Origin: Colletotrichum lupini
Lineage: Eukaryota > Ascomycota > Sordariomycetes > Glomerellales > Glomerellaceae
Length of the DNA stretch: 64,000 nucleotides
Reading direction: 5' to 3'
NCBI RefSeq assembly: GCF_023278565.1
Contig: NC_064676.1
Span: forward strand, 2,976,001-3,040,000
Below the pieces are notes generated by a model, which made no database searches, had not been told where the DNA came from, and was given only the letters and a program-made list of their open reading frames with translations. Positions within the stretch are counted from its first letter, which is position 1; each line of letters starts with the position of its first letter. Below are positions 57,887-64,000 of this stretch, piece by piece. The position numbers were made by a program, and so were the translations under genes.

Positions 57887-58668
57887 TGTTGTGATTGTTA
57901 CCGCTGTCGTGCGGGCGTGTGTGACTCGTGCAATGGTCTAGAGAAGGAAGATGACGAGGAGGAGTGGACTTGGTGGGCGTATCTGCGTGCTATGGCGTTC
58001 TAGTTGGTTATTGGCTGGCCTGTTCCTTACGTTGAGCGTTTACTAGGAAAATAAATTCGATATCCATCTTTATGAAAACATGTGCTCAACCTATGAATTG
58101 AAAACCGTTCAACGGGCAGACAATGTTTGAATAGCTTGTAATAGATGAAAGGCGTACAGTTGTCACAGGTCATACATAGCCGTATGAAAACTGACAAGAA
58201 TATAGGACAGGAAGGACTGGTCGACGTGGGTCTCAGCAGCTGTCGAGTAAAGCATTTACGTTACTACCATCATCACAGCCAACAAGTCGCAAAGAATGCG
58301 TGGTACCTTGGTTAAGCCAGCAAGAGTAGTCTTCAAAGAGGAAGCCCCGGACGGTAGATGGCAACACATCAAATCGTATAGCCTTTGACTCAAGGTTGTA
58401 TATAAAAGACTCAATAGTCTATGCTTACGTCTCTTCCCAACTTTTGGTAAAAACCCACATCCATCTAGCCGGGCCAATTCTGCCCAAAGTGTATGCACAT
58501 GTATAAGTATATATACTGTTTCCGGAATCGTATCCCCTTGTACGCCTTCTAAATGCCAAATTGTATAAAACCACCTCCCCGTCTTCCTACCACAACAGCA
58601 GCCACAACCACCCAAGTCTAGGGATATCTCAAAAGGGTTTCGATACGTGTAAAGGGAAAAAATGACCT
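57887..58668. other. Convergent 3' flanks of the TspO and ARG11 genes
   Basis: About 780 nt with AT-rich stretches near 58050 and 58500. No supported gene. Confidence 0.5.
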
Positions 58669-59736
58669 CTACTGCAGAGGGAAATGTCGCTTGAGGCCGT
58701 CAAAAACAATGAAAATGAAGGCCGAGCTGGGCGCCGAGCGAAGGCACGTAATGCCACAGCCCCGGTACAGACCCCTCAAGCCGTGTTGCCGCCAGACGGC
58801 CGCGCCTTCCTGCCAGAATGACCGGTTCAGCGCTGCGTCGCCGATAGCTGCCGTCTGCATGCGCGACTTGATCGTGTCGGCCGGGAAGAAGAGGAAGTTG
58901 TATGACACACCGCCCGAGGCGCCCGCCAGCGCCTGTTGCCACAGCGGTAGTGGCTTCCCAACCAAGGCGTCCTTCTCTACTTGCGTCTTGGCCGACCTGG
59001 CGTTGAGCACGTTGAACATCTTCGTAACCGTCTCCTTGCTGCCGAACCATGCAGCGCAGCCGCCCGACTCGCGGATCAGAGTACCCATCTGTCCATGCCA
59101 GAAGCCCCTGATGCCTTGGTGGCGGTAGATATCGCGGACGACAGACAGCGGGCGCAGCTGTTGTGGTGCCCCCAAGCCGTCGGCGCCGGCAGGGGCCTGG
59201 ATCTTGCACTTGACGAGTTCAACGGGCGTCAGGACGTATGAAGTGAAGAAGCCGGAGAAGGCACCGGTGAACCACAGGGCTGAGAGTGACAGCTCCTGGC
59301 CTTGGGGCGTCCAGCCCGACTGGTATACGGCGGCGCGACCGATCCGTTCGAAGAAGAACAGACTGCTGTTCTCGAGCGCGGCTCCGACGAGCGGTGCGCT
59401 GATACCGCGGTATAGGCCGCGGAAGCCTTCAGCCTTGAAGGACTGGCGAAAACAGTCGATCGGGCCCTTGTAGCGGAGGGGCTGGTTGTCGGGTTGGGAT
59501 TGGAGGCGGACCTTGACCGTGTCGAAGGGGTACTCGATGTATTTTCCGACAACGCCGGCGACCTGGTAGTAATTGGCTCGTCAGCGAAATTCGCTCAAGG
59601 CTTCATTTGCAAGCGGGCAACTTACCGATCCGTAGACGATGTCCTCCATAGCCTCCAGAGCCGCGGTACGGCTCTTCTTCAGCGACACGGGTGCGTCATG
59701 GTGGGGAACCTCCATCGCTACTGCGGCCGAGTCCAT
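58669..59736 (-). CDS. ARG11: Mitochondrial ornithine/arginine carrier
   Basis: Exons 59736-59626 and 59562-58669 join in phase 0 to 334 aa. It belongs to the SLC25 family, with three repeats of two helices in the inner mitochondrial membrane. The repeat signatures are [10 protein letters not shown] (repeat 1), [10 protein letters not shown] (repeat 2, Glu in place of Asp) and [10 protein letters not shown] (repeat 3). Each is followed by a GFRGLYRG or GIRGFWHG type motif. Fungal ornithine carriers share the start [20 protein letters not shown] and the repeat-2 text [16 protein letters not shown]. The protein exports ornithine made in mitochondria for cytosolic arginine synthesis. The 36-residue N-terminal tail contains a second Met but no cleavable presequence. 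The ORT-type assignment rests on repeats 1 and 2; a related basic amino acid carrier is possible. Confidence 0.88.
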
Positions 59737-61485
59737 TGTGATGGTAATTGCGAGGTGCGATGGCTAGCTGATAGCTGCCTGAGCTACTCGGAGGTCGTCA
59801 AAGGTATGCGTCAGGTCGGACGAAGGATCGAGCACCTCCAGTTATCCCTCAAAGGTCGGTGTGACGAGAGGAGGGGGTTATTGTGCGTTTGAGCGAGTTG
59901 GTCGTTCGACGAAAAAGTACCAGCCAGGATACCGCGCAGCTCAACAGCTTTTTGGGTTGCGGCCGTGAAACTTCGAGACCACCAAGTACATCAAAGAGCA
60001 AAACAAGAAACAAGTTTGCTCAAAAAGGAGCAAGTGTAGGACGTCTGGTTGAATAGAAGGCTATTCAGCACTGTCCTCACTGCTCCCCCTCGTACTGAGT
60101 TGAATCAGGGAGGTGGGATGAACGTACAGGAAGACGGAGTACGGACGGGTACCGCGGGGCAAAAGCGAATGTAGCTGGGCAGTGTCCACGAGTGTGTCAC
60201 CCAGCAAGCGCGCAACGCCCAAGAACTTTTTTTTCGGGGGTGGGTGGTATTCGATCAGAAAAATACCCACCGATACCGGGGAGGGTTTAGTTTAGTTTCC
60301 AAGTTGGGGATTCTTTGCACCAAGCTTGCGACCAATTCGAAGGGCTTGTTTGTGTCAGTGTCGATCCCGTTGGGTGAAATAATTCTCGCAACGTTGAAAA
60401 GCCCGCGCGCTAGAGAGAACGACAGAGAGGGAGCGCGGGAGGGAGGCAGCCCAAAGACTCAGAGCTCAGAAGAGGAGAGAGAGGGAATTAACAACGTGGT
60501 TGTCAAAACGGCCAGCTCATGACTTGAAGAGGCGCATGGCATGGGGTTTGTACTAGAACCACCATGTCAAAGAAACGGTGAAGGGCGGGCGCGCAGGTAG
60601 GAAGGAAGCGCGGAATTGCAAGTTGCTGGTGGAGTTTTGGGCGGCACCAGCAAGGCAAGGTCAGCATGGGAAGCGGTACATTCCCATCTTCCATGATTGA
60701 GGCAACTTGGATGTACCTATGGTACTATACCTTGAGCCAAGTCACCTTGGGTCGGGTTGCAGAAAATTCTCTTGTCCTCTTTCCCTTTCCCGCTTCTGAA
60801 TAAGGTACCCTGCCTGGTCCTTTTCATCGGGCGCTGCTTCCAGCGTCTTGCAACGGGACACTAGGCGCACTTTCCAAGCCTAGAACATCCCTGGGGGTCC
60901 TGACATCAGACCGAGGGAGGAACATTGCGTAAAAGTGCTCTTCTTGGTGGGGTTAACTCTGAAGTGCCCTGTCACTCTGGTCGGCGGGAGCTAGGCAGTC
61001 GGGTGAGTTCTTGGAAACCCCGAACCGATGAAGGCGGGTGCTGAATCCTTCCCCGCTGTCGGTGTCAGGCACAGCAAGGAGCCCCGCCATCTGGGCAGGA
61101 ACCAGGATCATACACAGTAGATATCGAGTCTCAATAGGCAAAAAGGTACTTGAGGTAACGAATCTGTTGGAACAGACATACAACGACAGACATGAATTTT
61201 AGGGATCAAATAAGGTCTCAGGACGTACATGAACACCCACAACGATCAGACACAGTTTTGTCCAAAAAAAAAAACAGTATGGGACGGTGTGGAGGGGCGA
61301 CAGGAGAGACGGCACAAAAGTAGAGACGCTAACAGAACCGAGGCGCCGACGATAATGGCTCGGACATAAAATTTTTATCAGATCAGATTATCACGATAAT
61401 CTATGAGGCCGGACCTAGTCCACTTTCATCTATTCAGTCTCTTTCCTCATCCACTCGCCATGCTACCGTCACCCATTACCCTACA
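59737..61485. other. Intergenic region between ARG11 and PRP28
   Basis: About 1.75 kb with homopolymer runs (T at 60226-60233, A at 61264-61275) and AAGGTAC-type words near 60715-60805. No gene or structured RNA was recognised. Confidence 0.5.
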
Positions 61486-63678
61486 TTAGGCGCCCCACTG
61501 ACCCCCCTTGCCTGACGACTGCTGCTCCTCTCCACCGGCCCTCTTGTGCCCTCGTGTGGGTTTCTGCTGCGCGGCCTCGTGCCGCCGAAGCTCCTCGGGC
61601 ACACGCGAGATGGAGCTCTTGGAGAGCATCTGCTTCAAGTCGTAGAATAGGTCCGCATCCTCGTTGCCCAAGAATGTAATGGCAACACCACTCTTGCCCG
61701 CGCGACCCGTACGACCGATGCGATGCGTGTAGCTCTCGATGCTGGTCGCCATGTTGAAGTTGATGACGAGACTGACGTCGGGCACGTCGATACCTCTTCC
61801 TGCCAAATCTGTCGCCACGAGAACCTGCGTCTGCCCATTGCGAACCGATGCCAGCGCCGCCTCTCTCTGCTCCTGCGTCTTGCTTCCGTGTAGCGTGACT
61901 GCAGAGTAGCCCATCTGTTTGACGTCTCGCGCAACCGCGTCGCAATTGCGCTTGATGTTGACGAATACGATGATGGGCGGGGCAAATTCTCCAGCGGCAA
62001 GGATCTCCTGCAGCCGCTTCTTTTTCTTGTCCTCGCCGGACACCATCTCGACCCGTTGCTCGACCGTATCGACGGCCTCGCCAGCATTACCGATCGTGAC
62101 GATGGCCGGGCGCCGCAGATACTTTCTCGCAATCTTTTCGACAGTCGGCGGCATGGTGGCCGTGTACATCATCGTCTGTCTGTACCTGTCCCTGGCACCG
62201 AGATAACTCTTCATCAAGGTCGCATTTTCCGCATCGTCCGTGTCGGGCTTCTCGTTGGTCACCGGCAGGGCATCGAGAATCTTGTTCACTGACTCCTCGA
62301 AACCGAGATCGATCATCCGATCTGCTTCGTCCATGATGACGTAGCAACATTGAGACAGAACAAGAACGCGTCTTTCGATGCAATCAACCAGACGACCGGG
62401 AGTCGCGACAATAATCTCGGCACCTTTGCCCAATGCATGCACCTGTTCCTCCATGGAGTGACCACCCACGATGCTGACTACGTTGAAGCCAAGCGGATCG
62501 GCGAATTTGTGCGCTTCCGTCTCAATTTGCTGGACCAATTCACGCGTGGGCGCCAGGATCAAGGCGTACGCTCCGTCGTTTTTGTTAATTTCCGTTAGAG
62601 GCGGTAGATCCGAGATGTAGACCAGCAACGGCAGAAGAAACGCTGCAGTTTTACCCGAACCAGTGACAGCCACACCGATGAGATCTCGAGCCTGCATCGC
62701 GATAGGAATGGCTGCTCTCTGAATGGGCGAAGGGTCCTTGTAGCCCACTCTGTCGACGATCTCCAGTAGCCTTCGCGGCAATCCTGACTCTTTCCAGCTG
62801 CGCATCGGGTTGGGGATGAGACCACCCTTTGTCGCAATGCCAAAGTCTTCCTTGAAGATTCTCCAGTCGCGTTCCCGCATGTCTTCGAGTGTCTTTTTCG
62901 ACCAGTGCTTGCCCAGGCCTGACCGATCTGCGCGCTCCTTTGCCTTCTCTCGTGCTTTGTAGAAGTCCTCCATGAACTCCTTTGCCCGTTGCTTTCCGAA
63001 TTCGCGGTCTCTCTCCTCAATCATCCTTGCCCTTCTCCTCGCAATCTCTTCGGCTTCTTCGGTGTACTCGCCAGACAGACTGCCGAATGTGTAGGATTTC
63101 AGGGTTGTCGAGTTGGACTCGTACATTGGGTCGTTTTCGAGCGTGGTATCTTCTTCCGCATCCCATTCGAACTTGAACTCCGTTGCCCTCTTGCGCTTCT
63201 TCTTCACCGAGAAGTTGGACTGTTTGTTCACCTCCGGTCCGAGATACCGGTTGCGCAGCAGGTCGGCCTCGATAGCTTCTGCAGTCTTCTTCTCCTTGCC
63301 GTCCTTCGTTGTCGTCTTTCGTTCTGGCTTTTCCCGCCCGCGGCCTCCGGCACCTCGACCGTCTCTGCCGTTTTCCGTGCCATTCATGGCCTTGGGACCA
63401 GTAGGAACTCTGCTGCCATATCCATTCTGCGCTCTGTTATCGCCCGTGCCATTCACTTCGGAAGCCCATTTCCTCTCCAGTTCTGCCTTCTTTTTCGCAT
63501 CCTCCTCGGCTTTACGCTTGCGCTCTTCTTCCTCCTGTTTGGCCTTCTCTGCTGCCTGGCGCTCTCGTTCCTTCTTTGGGATGAATCGTAGCTTCGATGA
63601 TGCTGCATCGGCGGCCTTCTTCTTTTTGAGAATCTCTTCGAGGTCCAAAGGGACCTTCTTCGATTGGTTGGTGCTCAT
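61486..63678 (-). CDS. PRP28: Pre-mRNA-splicing ATP-dependent RNA helicase PRP28
   Basis: A single exon encodes 730 aa. Residues 1-170 are a Lys/Glu/Arg-rich charged extension typical of Prp28 (VPLDLEEILKKKKAADAASS, RFIPKKERERQA). The DEAD-box core follows: Q-motif region (GYKDPSPIQRAAIPIAMQAR), motif I VTGSGKT (338-344), Ia APTRELVQQI, Ib VATPGRLVD, II DEAD (450-453), III TAT (as in Prp28 rather than SAT), and in the C-terminal lobe VATDLAGRGIDVPDV, IV-like IIVFVNIKRNCDAVA, and VI HRIGRTGRAGKSG. Prp28 displaces U1 from the 5' splice site so U6 can pair during tri-snRNP activation. A segment between DEAD and motif III (about 468-490) is extended, as in fungal homologues. Confidence 0.96.
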   Translation of the reverse strand: MSTNQSKKVPLDLEEILKKKKAADAASSKLRFIPKKERERQAAEKAKQEEEERKRKAEEDAKKKAELERKWASEVNGTGDNRAQNGYGSRVPTGPKAMNGTENGRDGRGAGGRGREKPERKTTTKDGKEKKTAEAIEADLLRNRYLGPEVNKQSNFSVKKKRKRATEFKFEWDAEEDTTLENDPMYESNSTTLKSYTFGSLSGEYTEEAEEIARRRARMIEERDREFGKQRAKEFMEDFYKAREKAKERADRSGLGKHWSKKTLEDMRERDWRIFKEDFGIATKGGLIPNPMRSWKESGLPRRLLEIVDRVGYKDPSPIQRAAIPIAMQARDLIGVAVTGSGKTAAFLLPLLVYISDLPPLTEINKNDGAYALILAPTRELVQQIETEAHKFADPLGFNVVSIVGGHSMEEQVHALGKGAEIIVATPGRLVDCIERRVLVLSQCCYVIMDEADRMIDLGFEESVNKILDALPVTNEKPDTDDAENATLMKSYLGARDRYRQTMMYTATMPPTVEKIARKYLRRPAIVTIGNAGEAVDTVEQRVEMVSGEDKKKKRLQEILAAGEFAPPIIVFVNIKRNCDAVARDVKQMGYSAVTLHGSKTQEQREAALASVRNGQTQVLVATDLAGRGIDVPDVSLVINFNMATSIESYTHRIGRTGRAGKSGVAITFLGNEDADLFYDLKQMLSKSSISRVPEELRRHEAAQQKPTRGHKRAGGEEQQSSGKGGQWGA

Positions 63679-64000
63679 TTTCAGGTTGTGTGTGGTACTG
63701 TGAGGGAAGGATGAGGGAAAGCTTGCTGGGTTCGGAGATCTTCGTTATGGCAGTACGTGTTGAGTAGGTGCCGAGAATGGTGGAAACCCCTTGATGCGAC
63801 AAGGTCCACAGTTTCACTATCCGGGGTGGATGCAACAAGTGAAGGGATTGGAAGCAGTCCCTTGCAAAATCGTCGGCCGCTTGCAAGTTGAGTTGGGGCC
63901 TGGTGACTATGTATTTCAGAAGTTAAAGACGAATGATTTATCTCAGATACCTCGAGAGAAGGCTGCGATTTGCGCCACAAGTCAGAAGGCGCCACACAAA
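63679..64000. other. PRP28 upstream region, to the window end
   Basis: 322 nt of PRP28 promoter sequence with short frames only. A further gene may begin beyond the window. Confidence 0.5.

Overview
The window looks like nuclear DNA of a filamentous ascomycete (Pezizomycotina, most likely a Sordariomycete; this is inferred from gene style and protein content, not from a database match). Genes are dense on both strands. Introns are short (about 50-110 nt, rarely 300-500) with GTAAGT-like donors and CAG/TAG acceptors. Intergenic spaces are long, and the only tRNA carries a short intron. There are no operons, CRISPR arrays or bacterial signals.

Layout. 0-9 kb: a possible gene fragment at the left edge, a small unrecognised protein, a FAHD1-type fumarylacetoacetate-hydrolase-family enzyme, 3-hydroxyanthranilate dioxygenase and a CTR copper transporter. 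9-14 kb: a coenzyme A Nudix hydrolase with a low-complexity N-terminal extension, and a 527-aa disordered protein. 17-32.5 kb: four genes for Golgi function (KTR/KRE2 mannosyltransferase, ERD1-like EXS protein, PMR1 Ca2+/Mn2+-ATPase, COG4), with the cohesin kleisin RAD21/SCC1 and a decayed gene among them. 32.5-37.4 kb: a gene-poor stretch. 37.4-45.4 kb: a 1237-aa fungal protein of unknown function, a small acidic protein and UTP18. 45.6-47.8 kb: an AT-rich, repeat-filled island with broken reading frames and two minisatellites, ending next to an intron-containing tRNA-Asp(GTC). 48-64 kb: a fused pseudouridine-5'-phosphate glycosidase/pseudouridine kinase, ARS2/SERRATE (with a GC-AG intron), a TspO/MBR protein, the mitochondrial ornithine carrier ARG11 and the DEAD-box splicing helicase PRP28.

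Working together. The 17-32 kb genes form a plausible Golgi glycosylation neighbourhood: PMR1 supplies the Mn2+ used by KTR-type mannosyltransferases, and COG and ERD1 keep glycosyltransferases in the Golgi. Several others serve RNA metabolism (UTP18, ARS2, PRP28, pseudouridine salvage). No wholly new multi-gene system is evident. The most unusual items are the AT-rich island with its 21-residue protein repeat, the GC-AG intron in ARS2, a separase-like site in RAD21 with MluI cell-cycle boxes upstream, a start-stop uORF before the mannosyltransferase, and a decayed gene at 21 kb. Exon coordinates were worked out by eye from splice signals and frame continuity; spliced lengths divide by three for every multi-exon model.
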